Shown: piece by piece, positions 8,912 through 17,640 of the stretch
Layout: each line of letters opens with the position of its first letter
Position numbering within the stretch: position 1 is the stretch's first letter
Assembly: GCF_022440805.1 (NCBI RefSeq)
Contig: NZ_JAKNTK010000001.1
Coordinates: forward strand, 4,092,001 to 4,156,000
Source of the DNA: Holdemania massiliensis
GTDB taxonomy: Bacteria > Bacillota_I > Bacilli_A > Erysipelotrichales > Erysipelotrichaceae
DNA: 64,000 bases
Direction of reading: 5' to 3'
Position numbers and translations under genes: made by a program
Notes under the pieces: model-generated
What the model was told of the DNA's origin: nothing
Databases searched by the model: none
Seen by the model: only the letters and a program-made list of their open reading frames with translations

Positions 8912-10852
8912 ATGCTTAACGAACTGGGAAAAACGCTTTTGCAGCAAATTGCTGCCTGTCACGATTACATCAGCAGCGAAGAATTGAGCAAGATCTGCAA
9001 TGTTTCCATCAATACCATTCGCAAAGAAATCGATCTGATTAACGACTACCTTGAGGATCATGGCTGTTTCATCGACACCAAAATCGCTTCCGGTTATTTT
9101 TTAACCCTGGACAAGCCGGAACAGGCCAAACCGTTTCTGACGCAGATTCTCAAAGAATTCCGTCAATTCCGATATCTGAACTATTCCGAGTTTTCAACGG
9201 CGTACACCATTGCAATGAAGCTTTTGACAGCCGCTTCCTACACCTCGATCGATTCCCTGGTCAACAGTCTGTATTGTTCCAAGAGTACCGTTCTGCGTAC
9301 CCTCGATCAGACTCAGCTGATTTTTGACCAGTTTCATCTGGAATTGAAAAACAAACGAAATTACGGTCTGTATCTGGAAGGCGATGAATGGTCAAAGCGA
9401 ATCTGTCTGATTTTCATGCATAAAGTCTTTGTTCACGAAAATCCGCAGCGGGTGCGTTCCGGAATTTTCAACGCGCTGTTTCTCAATCATACCGACTATC
9501 CAAATCTTGTCCGCGACTGTGTGCTGAAAGTCTTCCGATCTCAAACTGAGGTTGCGGTGCCGAACATTCATTTCATTAAAATCGCGCAGTACATTCTCTT
9601 GGCAAAAACCCGTTCCGCCTATGCTGAACAGCTGCAGCTGAGCGAAGCTCAGAAGAAGCTGCTGCCTTTGCCGGTCTATGCGATTGCCCGACGGATTTAC
9701 GCCAGCCTGCCAGCTTACTTTCAGGAAGGGGCCACTGAAACCGATATTCTGTCCCTGGCTTCCCTGATCGCCTGCTGCATGACGCTGAAGCATCCCTCAC
9801 AAATTCCGGCAGAAGCACTGGAACAAATTAAGGGGGAAGTCAGCGAAGTCGTGGCCTTTATCGGAAAATATTATGACCTTCAACATATTTTTGACGAACG
9901 TTTCTATCAGGATTTTGCCTGTTATCTCTATGGACTGAATCTGAAAAAAGAATTCAATTTCGCTTCCGATGCGGAGAAGCTGCCGGAATCGACCCGTATT
10001 GGTTTGATCTCCGCAGATATCAGCTCGCTGTTTGCCCTTTATTACAAGGTAAAGCATGGTCTGTACCTGCGGGAAGTCGATCTGGTTGACGCTTACTATA
10101 TCTTCAATTCAGCCTTGTTTAAGAATAATACTTATTATAATAAGATGAAGTTTGCGGTCGTATCCCGACATGGCCGATATTACAGTGAAAATCTGGCGGA
10201 TCGGATGCGGGTTCAGTACAGCCGTTATATTCAGTCAATTGAGGTGCTGGAATATACCGAGATTTTTGAGCAGGATCTCAATCAATACGATGCGGTCATT
10301 ACGGATATCAACCGGAAGATTCTGCCGAAGACGTACACCGGAGCTTATATTGACAGCCGACTGCGTTCTCTGCCTGCTGCCTCCAATTCGATGTCTGCCT
10401 TCCTGATTCAACGTTTTAATGCCAAAGCCAAGCGAATCTTCCGGGAAAAGAATTTCCACAAAGGCAATTTCACAACGCCAATGCAGGTCTATGACGCAAT
10501 TTACCAATTGTATGAAAATGAAATTGGCGATCACGAACATTTCATCCATGATTTAAAGATGCGCAACAGCTTCATCAGCTATGAAAAGCAAAAGAATATC
10601 GTTTTGATTACACCCCTGGCCTTGCGTTTATCTCATCCGGTGTTTGAGGTCTTTATCAATCGGAAGCCGATGCTGTGGGAACATGCCAAAGCCAGCGTCT
10701 TCATTTTTTACCAACAGGGCGACGGCAGTCAGGAAAATGTCCAGATCATCTCGTATTTGCTGAAACAATTTATTCATCAGAACGAACTGTTTATCAATAC
10801 GCTGGCAGATCGATCCTACAAAGATATCATTTCCATTTTCCAAGTGCTTTAA
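8912..10852 (+). CDS. PRD/Mga-like transcriptional regulator with degenerate PTS domains
   Basis: 646 residues, complete. Residues 1-65 form an HTH (SSEELSKICNVSINTIRKEI); about 90-170 a second winged helix; about 180-400 a helical PRD-like region; about 413-480 an EIIB-like segment (KMKFAVVSRHGRYYSE); about 514-646 an EIIA-type-2-like domain. The phosphorylation motif of EIIA is replaced by TPLALRLSH, so the canonical histidine is absent. Start ATG 8912 has AGGAGAAAG upstream and a TATAAT at 8884. It lies between the two PTS operons and is paralogous to the gene at the window start. Regulation of PTS1 or PTS2 is inferred from position and domain make-up. Confidence 0.85.
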   Translation: MLNELGKTLLQQIAACHDYISSEELSKICNVSINTIRKEIDLINDYLEDHGCFIDTKIASGYFLTLDKPEQAKPFLTQILKEFRQFRYLNYSEFSTAYTIAMKLLTAASYTSIDSLVNSLYCSKSTVLRTLDQTQLIFDQFHLELKNKRNYGLYLEGDEWSKRICLIFMHKVFVHENPQRVRSGIFNALFLNHTDYPNLVRDCVLKVFRSQTEVAVPNIHFIKIAQYILLAKTRSAYAEQLQLSEAQKKLLPLPVYAIARRIYASLPAYFQEGATETDILSLASLIACCMTLKHPSQIPAEALEQIKGEVSEVVAFIGKYYDLQHIFDERFYQDFACYLYGLNLKKEFNFASDAEKLPESTRIGLISADISSLFALYYKVKHGLYLREVDLVDAYYIFNSALFKNNTYYNKMKFAVVSRHGRYYSENLADRMRVQYSRYIQSIEVLEYTEIFEQDLNQYDAVITDINRKILPKTYTGAYIDSRLRSLPAASNSMSAFLIQRFNAKAKRIFREKNFHKGNFTTPMQVYDAIYQLYENEIGDHEHFIHDLKMRNSFISYEKQKNIVLITPLALRLSHPVFEVFINRKPMLWEHAKASVFIFYQQGDGSQENVQIISYLLKQFIHQNELFINTLADRSYKDIISIFQVL

Positions 10853-10893
10853 GAAAAAGGGCTGTTACGCAGGAATGCGCAGCAGCCTTGAGT

Positions 10894-11718
10894 TTAGAGA
10901 ATTCCGAAGAAAGCCAGGACAATACAGCCGCCCATGATCAAGAAGATCAGCTTGGTCGGTGACCAGCCCTTCTGAACCCGCGAGAAGCTCCAGCCCCACA
11001 ATAACAGTGACAACAGACCCGGCATGATCGAATCGAGCATGCCCTGGAAATCAATCGCTGCTCCGCCGATCACCGGCTGCAACGCAATCTTAATCGAAAC
11101 GTTCTGGGCAATCAGCGCACCGACCATAATCGCGCCGAGGATACCCGCGGCTTCGGTAATCAGCGGAACGATGCCGCGTTCAAATGCTTCGGTGATCAGG
11201 CTGGTACCATAGCGGTAACCGGCTGTTAAGAAAATATATTTATAGACCAGAAGCAGTCCGCCATACAACAGCACGAACAGAATGACGCCCAGCAGACTGC
11301 CGTTGGCTGACAAACCAATGCACAAACCGGCGATGATGACGCGGTAGCAGTTGAAGAAGAAGCTGTCGCCGATTCCGGCTGTCGGCCCCATCAAAGAAGC
11401 TTTCAGTGTGGAAATCGTTTCTGTGATATCCTCTTCGGGATGTTCTGCCTGTTGTTTTTCCATGGCCAGAGCAATGCCGACCAATAAGCCTAAGAAAACC
11501 TGATGAGTATTAAAGAATTCTCCGGCATGGCGGTAGAAGGCTTTTTTGCGGTCTTCCGGATCGTCATAGAACATTTCCAGTCCTGGATACATGGCCATCG
11601 CAAAGCATTTGGACTGCTGGGAAACCTTACTGCTGGCCATGTTGGTGCCTAGGGAGAAGTAGAACGATTTATTCAGCATTTTTCTTTCTTCCGGAGTCAG
11701 CTTCGGTGCCTTATTCAT
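10894..11718 (-). CDS. PTS mannose-family EIID component (PTS2)
   Basis: A 274-residue Man-class EIID. The conserved GPTAGIGDSFFFNCYRVI segment and the C-terminal membrane helices are present, and the soluble N-terminal half begins NKAPKLTPEERKMLNKSF. The second ATG (11718) is preferred to the one at 11727 because AGGAAGGGG is correctly spaced only for it. The start lies inside the end of the EIIC gene (overlap of eight bases). It ends about 40 bases from the convergent regulator gene. Confidence 0.9.
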   Translation of the reverse strand: MNKAPKLTPEERKMLNKSFYFSLGTNMASSKVSQQSKCFAMAMYPGLEMFYDDPEDRKKAFYRHAGEFFNTHQVFLGLLVGIALAMEKQQAEHPEEDITETISTLKASLMGPTAGIGDSFFFNCYRVIIAGLCIGLSANGSLLGVILFVLLYGGLLLVYKYIFLTAGYRYGTSLITEAFERGIVPLITEAAGILGAIMVGALIAQNVSIKIALQPVIGGAAIDFQGMLDSIMPGLLSLLLWGWSFSRVQKGWSPTKLIFLIMGGCIVLAFFGIL

Positions 11719-12505
11719 AGAAATCATCCCCTTCCTGAGCCTGCGTGCCGATGGCGGATGCCGATCGGCTCTGCGCTAACTTATAACTGTTCTGGAAATG
11801 CGCGAAAGCAATAACAATGCCGATCAGAGCCAATGGCAAAGTCCCCAATGCCAGGTATTTAACCGCAACAAAGCCAAGAATGACATACATTACAGTTGTT
11901 GCGCCATTCCAGATCGCCTGCGTTGTTAAGCATAAGCCGACAACGACCAGCATGTTGGCGGAAGCATTCAAACCGTTGATGATGAAAGCCGGACAAATTG
12001 AGATGAAACCCTGAAGTCCTGCTTCGCCGCCCAAAGCGACTAAGAAGACGACAATCGTATTCAGCAGCTGGGAAACAAAGATGACCTGCAGCCACATTGC
12101 GATACGGAATTTTCTAACATTGCCGGTTTCCGCAATTTTCATAAACCACGGATGCAGTGCCAGAGCGATGGCCTGTGTAAATGGCTTGACCGCATTGATC
12201 AGCGTCCCGACGGTTACCGCTAAGGCTAAGCCGACGCCCTGGTCAGCACCAGAAAGAACAACGAAGCCGACAGCCAGGACGGAAGCGGCCTGATAATTGG
12301 ACGGCGCTTCACCGCCAATCGCGGAAACTCCCATATAAACAGCTTCCAGTTCGGCGCCGATGATGACGCCGGTCGTGATATCCCCGCACATTAAACCGGT
12401 TAATGTACATAAAACTAACGGACGGGTAAACGTCTGCCATCCCAGCCAGTTGTCCGCAACCTGCCACAACAGATAAGCAAACGCAATCAATAATGCGTTG
12501 GTCAT
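11711..12505 (-). CDS. PTS mannose-family EIIC component (PTS2)
   Basis: 264 residues with about seven membrane segments. The stretch CGDITTGVIIGAELEAVYMG contains the conserved GD...G...GAE.E family motif, including the acidic residues thought to contact sugar. It is more canonical there than the PTS1 EIIC, so the two systems probably import different substrates; this is inference. GAGGGGG precedes the start. It is transcribed EIIB-EIIC-EIID. Confidence 0.92.
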   Translation of the reverse strand: MTNALLIAFAYLLWQVADNWLGWQTFTRPLVLCTLTGLMCGDITTGVIIGAELEAVYMGVSAIGGEAPSNYQAASVLAVGFVVLSGADQGVGLALAVTVGTLINAVKPFTQAIALALHPWFMKIAETGNVRKFRIAMWLQVIFVSQLLNTIVVFLVALGGEAGLQGFISICPAFIINGLNASANMLVVVGLCLTTQAIWNGATTVMYVILGFVAVKYLALGTLPLALIGIVIAFAHFQNSYKLAQSRSASAIGTQAQEGDDFYE

Positions 12506-12523
12506 GAGAAACCCCCTCTTTCT

Positions 12524-13006
12524 TTAAAGTTTGGAAACGATCTCAGCGAAATTTTCACTTGGATTGGATGGAATCAGCTGAGAAAATACATGTCCCCCAA
12601 TCTGAGCCAGTTCTTTGAAATAAACCAGATCTTCCGGATCGGAATTGACTCCCCGTGTCAGATTGACCTTATTCGCAGATTTCTTTTTGACGTAGTTGGC
12701 CACGTTCACTTCACTGATCGGCAGCGCTTTGACTAAAGCGACCGCATCCTTCGGATTGTCGACGATGATCAGAACCCTGACCGTATCGACACGCGGATCC
12801 GACAGCAGCTTAATCGCATCGGGAATCGTTTTGACTGCGACTTTCTTCCCAGCCGGCGCTGACATCAGCAGCGTCTGCGTGGTCAGCGGATCTTTTGCCA
12901 GTTTGTCGCTGGCAACCACAATCCGGCTGACATCCAGAAAGCGGGACCAAGCCGTGGTGATTTGTCCATGGATCAGGCGCTCGTCAATTCTTAGTTGAAC
13001 AATCAT
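12524..13006 (-). CDS. PTS mannose-family EIIB component (PTS2)
   Basis: 160 residues beginning MIVQLRIDERLIHGQITTAW, with the active histidine in RLIHGQ near residue 15. It passes phosphate from EIIA to the incoming sugar. GAGGAAAGGAAG precedes ATG 13006. It is the first gene of the PTS2 EIIB-IIC-IID operon; the matching EIIA is a separate unit upstream at 13233-13646, closed by its own terminator. A 9-bp hairpin and a cre-like site lie in the leader and promoter. Confidence 0.93.
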   Translation of the reverse strand: MIVQLRIDERLIHGQITTAWSRFLDVSRIVVASDKLAKDPLTTQTLLMSAPAGKKVAVKTIPDAIKLLSDPRVDTVRVLIIVDNPKDAVALVKALPISEVNVANYVKKKSANKVNLTRGVNSDPEDLVYFKELAQIGGHVFSQLIPSNPSENFAEIVSKL

Positions 13007-13033
13007 AATGTCTTCCTTTCCTCCTCATTTTTC

Positions 13034-13055
13034 ATCAGCGGGCATTCCCGCTGAT
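13034..13055 (-). promoter_or_regulatory. 5' leader hairpin of the PTS2 operon
   Basis: ATCAGCGGG (13034-13042) and CCCGCTGAT (13047-13055) form a perfect 9-bp stem with a 4-base loop. It lies between a TATAAT at 13068-13073 and the EIIB start, so it would be at the very 5' end of the transcript. No T-run follows, so it is not a terminator. It could stabilise the mRNA or serve as a protein site. Confidence 0.55.
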
Positions 13056-13067
13056 TTCAACATCCTC

Positions 13068-13089
13068 ATTATACTTAAAGCGCTTTCAT
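13068..13089 (-). promoter_or_regulatory. PTS2 promoter -10 with overlapping cre-like site
   Basis: TATAAT on the minus strand at 13068-13073. ATGAAAGCGCTTTAA (13075-13089, minus) fits the cre consensus with one mismatch at the penultimate C and has a perfect AAAGCGCTTT core. It occupies the spacer between -10 and -35, a position expected for repression by CcpA. Confidence 0.55.
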
Positions 13090-13176
13090 CAAAAATTTCA
13101 AAAAGTAATAATTTATGGTTGCTTTTTGTGATTTTTTTAAGTGGAAATCAGGTCATCGCTCTGTCGATCATCCCAT

Positions 13177-13200
13177 TAAAAAAACCGGTGAATCACCGGC
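13177..13200 (-). terminator. Terminator of the PTS2 EIIA gene
   Basis: CCGGTGA (13185-13191) pairs with TCACCGG (13193-13199); the minus strand then has a run of seven T. Confidence 0.85.
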
Positions 13201-13232
13201 CATGTGAATAATTTGAATCCTAAGAATGAAAT

Positions 13233-13646
13233 TTAAAAGAATTCCTCATCCGTTTGTGGCTGAATCACTTCCCACAGACGAATCCCATCTTTCCCGGTCT
13301 GCATCAAAGCCTTCAAATCAAGATCTCCGCTTTCCCGCAGGCCCAATAGTTCCAGAAATAACGGTAAGTTCACGCCGCAGATGACATCTACCTGTCCCGG
13401 CTTCAGATACCGTGTGGTTTTATGGGCTGGTGTCCCCGCAAACAAATCCGTTAAGATCAAAACACCCTCGCCGCTGTCCAGCTTTGCAACAGCCTGACCG
13501 ATCTGTTCTTCAAAGGCTTCGCTGTCATCGGTCATCTGATACCCCAACGCCTGCACCTGGGGCAGATTCTCGCCAAAAAAGATCGAAGAAGCCTGAAGCA
13601 TGCCCTGCGCCATGTCGCCATGACTCAGCAATAATATTCCTTTCAT
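13233..13646 (-). CDS. PTS mannose-family EIIA component (PTS2)
   Basis: 137 residues; MKGILLLSHGDMAQGML places the active histidine at residue 9, and GVLILTDLFAGTPAHKT is the second family motif. It is closely related to the PTS1 EIIA. AGAGAGGAAGG precedes ATG 13646 and a TATAAT lies at 13680-13685. It is transcribed separately from PTS2 EIIB-IIC-IID because a terminator stands between them. It may also serve PTS1, since Man-class EIIA proteins can be exchanged, but this is speculation. Confidence 0.92.
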   Translation of the reverse strand: MKGILLLSHGDMAQGMLQASSIFFGENLPQVQALGYQMTDDSEAFEEQIGQAVAKLDSGEGVLILTDLFAGTPAHKTTRYLKPGQVDVICGVNLPLFLELLGLRESGDLDLKALMQTGKDGIRLWEVIQPQTDEEFF

Positions 13647-13737
13647 AAAATCCTTCCTCTCTTTGTTTTATCCTTTTTTATTATACCGTCTCCCACTTTC
13701 TTAATTTTTCAAAATTTGAAAGGAAAACCCGGCAGAA

Positions 13738-13771
13738 AAAGAAAAAGAATGGAACTTCGGCTGTCCCATTC
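13738..13771 (-). terminator. Terminator of purC
   Basis: GAATGG-AAC and GTCCCATTC (13747-13771) form a stem with one bulged/mismatched pair; the minus strand continues into a T-rich run. Confidence 0.7.
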
Positions 13772-13797
13772 TCATTATTTTGTTTTCGTAAAGCGGA

Positions 13798-14475
13798 TTA
13801 GCCTAAAATCAGTTTCGTCAGATCGGTCGGTTCTACGATTTCACCGTCTTTATAAACGCGCATATTGCCTGATGCGATTTCATCAATCAGGATGACTTCG
13901 CCCTGGTAATAACCGAACTCAAACTTGATATCATAAAGATCCAGACCTTTTTCTGCCAGCGTTTCTTTAACAATCCCTGAAATTTTCTGCGTCATGGCTT
14001 TCATTTCCGCATACTGATCCAGAGTCATCACGCCGATGGCTTCCAGACCATCCGGTGTGATCAGCGGATCGCCCAGGTCGTCATCCTTCAATGTGGTTTC
14101 AACATATGCGTTTAACGGTGTACCGCTTTCCATGTAAGCACCGTAGCGACGGATAAAGCTTCCGACCGCACGATAGCGGCAGATCACTTCCAAGCCCTTG
14201 CCGAAAACTTCCGCCGGCAGGACTTCCATCGTTGCATTCTCAATATCTGCGCTGACATAGTGCGTTTTAACACCTGCCTTCTTCAGAATTTCGAAGAAAT
14301 AAACTGAAACTTTCAGATTCTCACGACCAATGCCTTCGATCTGAAGTCCAACTGTGTTCGCTCCCGGATCGAATACGCCGTCAGTTCCGGTGCAGTCATC
14401 CTTGAACTTCAGCTGATAGTTGCCGTTGTCTAATGCATAAACATCTTTTGTCTTACCTGTGTAAACTTTATTCAT
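13798..14475 (-). CDS. purC: Phosphoribosylaminoimidazole-succinocarboxamide synthase
   Basis: The 225-residue protein matches SAICAR synthetase over its full length: VYTGKTKDVY near the N-terminus (ATP loop), EVICRYRAVGSFIRRYG in the centre, and DIKFEFGYYQGEVILIDEIASGNMR near the end. It joins CAIR and aspartate with ATP hydrolysis in purine synthesis. ATG 14475 has TGGAGGAAAA upstream. No other pur gene is near; it is a single gene with its own terminator, which is unusual, since pur genes usually form an operon in Firmicutes. Confidence 0.95.
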   Translation of the reverse strand: MNKVYTGKTKDVYALDNGNYQLKFKDDCTGTDGVFDPGANTVGLQIEGIGRENLKVSVYFFEILKKAGVKTHYVSADIENATMEVLPAEVFGKGLEVICRYRAVGSFIRRYGAYMESGTPLNAYVETTLKDDDLGDPLITPDGLEAIGVMTLDQYAEMKAMTQKISGIVKETLAEKGLDLYDIKFEFGYYQGEVILIDEIASGNMRVYKDGEIVEPTDLTKLILG

Positions 14476-14668
14476 GCCTTTTCCTCCATATAATGCAGAA
14501 CTAGTTTAGCACAGTTACTGCCATTCGGCACAAAAATTTACGGTAATTTCAAGGTTTTTCTTGTTTTTCTCCGCTGGTTGGTTATGGAAGCGATTTCGTG
14601 ACTTCCTGAAAGCTTCCTGAAGATCCGTCATACTGTTTAACAAAGGGATCTCGATGCTTTGCGATAAA

Positions 14669-14938
14669 CTAGCGATCCTGTTTATCCCTTACGATTTCCG
14701 CAATTTCCGGAATCGAATGTCCGGCTAACCGCAGCTGCCGGATCTCTTCAATCCGTTGGATGGCTTCCGTGCGGCGGTAGCGGCGCGTCAGATTTTCCTC
14801 CGCCTGTTCAAACGGAATCATGCCTTCTTCGGTATAAAATTTCAGCGTGCTGTAACGAACATTCGTCAGCCGCACCAATTCCCCGATCGTCACCCATTCC
14901 GCCTGCTGGATTACTTCCAGGCTTCTTTGCCGGCCCAT
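14669..14938 (-). CDS. Small MerR-type HTH regulator
   Basis: 89 residues. The N-terminal EWVTIGELVRLTNVRYSTLKFYTEEGMI is the MerR helix-turn-helix plus wing, and the rest (AIQRIEEIRQLRLAGHSIPEIAEIV) is the second MerR motif. There is no C-terminal effector domain. ATG 14938 is chosen because AGGAG is 9 bases upstream. It follows the GPP34-like gene by 13 bases and is surely cotranscribed with it. Confidence 0.75.
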   Translation of the reverse strand: MGRQRSLEVIQQAEWVTIGELVRLTNVRYSTLKFYTEEGMIPFEQAEENLTRRYRRTEAIQRIEEIRQLRLAGHSIPEIAEIVRDKQDR

Positions 14939-14951
14939 GGTCAGCCGCTCC

Positions 14952-15602
14952 TTACGCCGTAGCGGCAATCACGGCAATCAACGTATCCACCGAGTCGATC
15001 ATTTCGTTGATCAGCTTGTTCTCCGGGGCTTTCCGCAATTCTTTCAGCCGCTGCTTCAACATTTTCGCCTCGTAGGCAGAGAAATATTTTTTCAGAAGCG
15101 AGGTCTTATCCAAAAGACAGCCCAGCAGCACTGTTTCCTCACTGATCTGACCTTCTTCTAAAAACTCAGCACGAATTTTCTGAATGACGCGATCTTTTTC
15201 TTCAGCTTTGACCGTGCGGTATTCCTTTGTTCCCAGCAAGCCTTTTTTCACTGTCGTTTCCAGCAGATTTGCTTCTTCCATGACTTCCAGACAGGCTTCC
15301 AGCATCTCCCTACGCGGTTTTCCGGTCAGGGTAAAGGTCAGATTTCCTGCAAAATCAGCCACTTTCTTCCCTTTGGACTTCTTTACAATCTCAAACATCG
15401 GCTCCAGATAAACTGGAGGTTCACTTCCTTTATCCGTCAGTTGAAGTTTTTTTCCTTCCAGAACAACCCAGCCCAGATCGATCAGCTCAATCAGCTGCGC
15501 TGCATAGAAACAAATTTCCTTTTCTGTACTGAAAGTGGGAAGCTTTCCTTCCTCATCCAAGACACATAACAAATATTCCATCGTCAACGCTTCTTTATTC
15601 AT
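14952..15602 (-). CDS. GPP34 (GOLPH3/Vps74)-like protein
   Basis: 216 residues, mostly helical, soluble. The pattern MEYLLCVLDEEGKLPTFSTE, a central block on residues 30-70 ending in TDKG, and the KKGLLGTKEYRTV loop resemble the GPP34 domain known from Golgi PI4P-binding proteins and many uncharacterised bacterial proteins. In bacteria the role is unknown. AAGGAGG precedes ATG 15602. It forms a two-gene unit with a MerR-like regulator. Family assignment is by pattern only. Confidence 0.5.
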   Translation of the reverse strand: MNKEALTMEYLLCVLDEEGKLPTFSTEKEICFYAAQLIELIDLGWVVLEGKKLQLTDKGSEPPVYLEPMFEIVKKSKGKKVADFAGNLTFTLTGKPRREMLEACLEVMEEANLLETTVKKGLLGTKEYRTVKAEEKDRVIQKIRAEFLEEGQISEETVLLGCLLDKTSLLKKYFSAYEAKMLKQRLKELRKAPENKLINEMIDSVDTLIAVIAATA

Positions 15603-15710
15603 CGTTTCCTCCTTGGCCTAACGGCACTGTCTACTTATTACTTACTACTTACGATTTAATAATAACAGAGTCTGATCTTTTCGTCAAATCTTTTCCTGAC
15701 TTTCATTCCG

Positions 15711-15747
15711 AAAAAAAAAAGAAAAACCCAACTGGAATCCAATTGGG
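15711..15747 (-). terminator. Terminator of the second MATE gene
   Basis: CCCAA/TTGGG arms (15727-15747) on the minus strand followed by a run of T interrupted by one C. Confidence 0.75.
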
Positions 15748-15749
15748 CC

Positions 15750-17087
15750 TCATCGTTTTTTCCCAAGAATAAAACGCGGGTCACGATAAAATGCGGCTAA
15801 CAGGAACACCGCCATTAAAATCCAGGCAATCGGCTCAGTATAACACACGCCCAGATAACCCAGACTTGGCGTCAAAAGCAGTGTTGCCAAAATCTTAACG
15901 ATCATTTCAATGCAGCTGGAGAAAATCGGCGCCTGACTTTTCCCCAGTCCCTGCAAGGCATTGCGGTAAATGAATAAGACTGATAAAGCATAAAAGAAGA
16001 AGACATTGATCTTAAAATACTGCCGAGCCGTGGCAATGACCTGCACCTCTTTAGCATCCACGACCAGCGCCAGAATGAAGTCAATTCCCCAAAAGGAAAT
16101 CAGAATGCAGAATGTTGACCAGACAAAGCTGATGGTGGTGCAGCAGTACAGACCTTTGCGAATACGCTCGAGCTTGTTTGCGCCCAGGTTCTGCGATACG
16201 TAGGTCGTAGCGGTGACGCCGATGCTGATCAGCGGCTGCATGAACATTTCGATTACCTTTCGCGAAGCGGTATGTCCAGCAATGATCACCGCTCCCAGCT
16301 TGTTGACAGCGCTTTGTAAAATCACGGAGCCGATCGATACGATCGAATTCATCAGTCCCATTGAAATGCCTAACGACAGCTGAGCTTTCAGCATTTCTCT
16401 GTCCCATTGGAAATCTTCCTTCTCTGGAATCAGAAAACGGGTCTTTTCCTTGATATACAAAACACAGAGGACGACCGACAACCCTTGGGATATCAGCGTT
16501 GCGATCGCCGCTCCGCCGACGCCCATGCGCAAGGTCTTTAAAAAAACATAATCCAGAACAATATTTGTCAATGAAGCCAAAATCAGAAAATACAGCGGAG
16601 TCCGGCTGTCGCCATAGGAACGCAGAATGCTGGCAGCCATGTTATACATCATCGTAATGATCAAGCCGCCGTAAATAATAAAGATATACTCGATTGACAT
16701 GCCCATGATTTCTTCCGGTGTTCCTAACAGCTTCAGTACCGGAATCCCGGTCACTAACGCGATCACCGTAATTCCAATCACGAAGATCAGCCCCAGCATC
16801 AGCGTGCCGGCCACCGCTTTTCTGACCTTATCCATTTCCCCAGCCCCGACATACTGGGCAATCGGGATCGCAAACCCCTGTGCCAATCCGATGTTCAGAC
16901 CCAGCACCAATCCGGAAACAGAAGCCGTCGCTCCCATCGCAGCCAAGGCGTCGACCCCTAATATCCGGCCAACCATCATCGTATCCGCCATATTATAAAA
17001 TTGCTGAAAGACATTTCCCAATAAAACCGGCATTGCAAACATCAAAATTAGTTTCAGCGGACTGCCTTCCGTCATTCGGTTATGCAT
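15750..17087 (-). CDS. MATE family efflux transporter
   Basis: About 445 residues and 12 membrane segments. It begins MHNRMTEGSPLKLILMFAMPVLLGN, the usual start of DinF-type MATE proteins, and has the TMMVGRILG and ATASVSGLVLG stretches of the first half. The ATG at 17087 is preferred to 17123 because GAGGGGG lies six bases ahead. It is monocistronic, with its own terminator. It exports cationic or amphipathic compounds in exchange for Na+ or H+; substrate unknown. It is distinct from the MATE gene at 3263-4639. Confidence 0.9.
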   Translation of the reverse strand: MHNRMTEGSPLKLILMFAMPVLLGNVFQQFYNMADTMMVGRILGVDALAAMGATASVSGLVLGLNIGLAQGFAIPIAQYVGAGEMDKVRKAVAGTLMLGLIFVIGITVIALVTGIPVLKLLGTPEEIMGMSIEYIFIIYGGLIITMMYNMAASILRSYGDSRTPLYFLILASLTNIVLDYVFLKTLRMGVGGAAIATLISQGLSVVLCVLYIKEKTRFLIPEKEDFQWDREMLKAQLSLGISMGLMNSIVSIGSVILQSAVNKLGAVIIAGHTASRKVIEMFMQPLISIGVTATTYVSQNLGANKLERIRKGLYCCTTISFVWSTFCILISFWGIDFILALVVDAKEVQVIATARQYFKINVFFFYALSVLFIYRNALQGLGKSQAPIFSSCIEMIVKILATLLLTPSLGYLGVCYTEPIAWILMAVFLLAAFYRDPRFILGKKR

Positions 17088-17201
17088 TCGTTTCCCCCTC
17101 TCCAAAAACAAAATCCAGAACATTATAGCCTACTTGATTCACTCTCACAAGCCTTTTCTCTTCCATCAGAAAAAGAGCTGAATGAACTCGGTAAAACAAA
17201 A

Positions 17202-17220
17202 ACTGCCGAAATCCGGCAGT
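17202..17220 (-). terminator. Terminator downstream of the 17-aa peptide gene
   Basis: ACTGCCG (17202-17208) and CGGCAGT (17214-17220) form a perfect 7-bp stem. The minus strand then reads TTTTGTTTT. Confidence 0.8.
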
Positions 17221-17307
17221 TCCTGATTTGAAGCCTAAACGCTTCCTTTTCCTTTATCAGGCTGTTCAGTCAAAACTCCCTCGCTTTTCACTGAACACTC
17301 TGTGACT

Positions 17308-17361
17308 TTAATGCAGAATCCAATACAGGAACGCAACCAGGATCATCGCTAATTTAAACAT
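17308..17361 (-). CDS. 17-residue hydrophobic peptide (small membrane peptide)
   Basis: Translation is MFKLAMILVAFLYWILH: one lysine, then a run of about 13 hydrophobic residues that can span or insert in a membrane. AAAGGTG is placed seven bases before ATG 17361, and a strong terminator lies about 90 bases after the stop, so a short separate transcript is plausible. No relative is known to me by name. Candidates are a type I toxin-like peptide, a small regulatory subunit or a leader peptide. No antisense RNA can be proven by eye. Confidence 0.45.
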   Translation of the reverse strand: MFKLAMILVAFLYWILH

Positions 17362-17555
17362 TCATCATCACCTTTCTATTAGTCTGTGCTTATTTTTACT
17401 TAAGAATACGGAAAAAGAAGTCGGACAGTCTGGCTTCTCATTAGTCTATTCCATTGATTAGAATTTGGTTCCTGAACTCTTCCATCATGGAGGGGCTGGA
17501 TCAATCCGAAACATTGAAGCTGAAAATCCAGCTTCCTATCTACATTCATAAAATA

Positions 17556-17597
17556 CCAAAAAAATCGCAGGGCTGTCAATGGTTATGCCTGCGATTT
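17556..17597 (-). terminator. Terminator of the MazG-like gene
   Basis: AAATCGCAGG (17562-17571) pairs with CCTGCGATTT (17588-17597), with an A-run on the plus strand before it (T-run on the minus strand). Confidence 0.8.
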
Positions 17598-17640
17598 GTG
17601 ATTTTTATGTCAATTAGTTGACCAGCTTCAGCCGCTGCGT

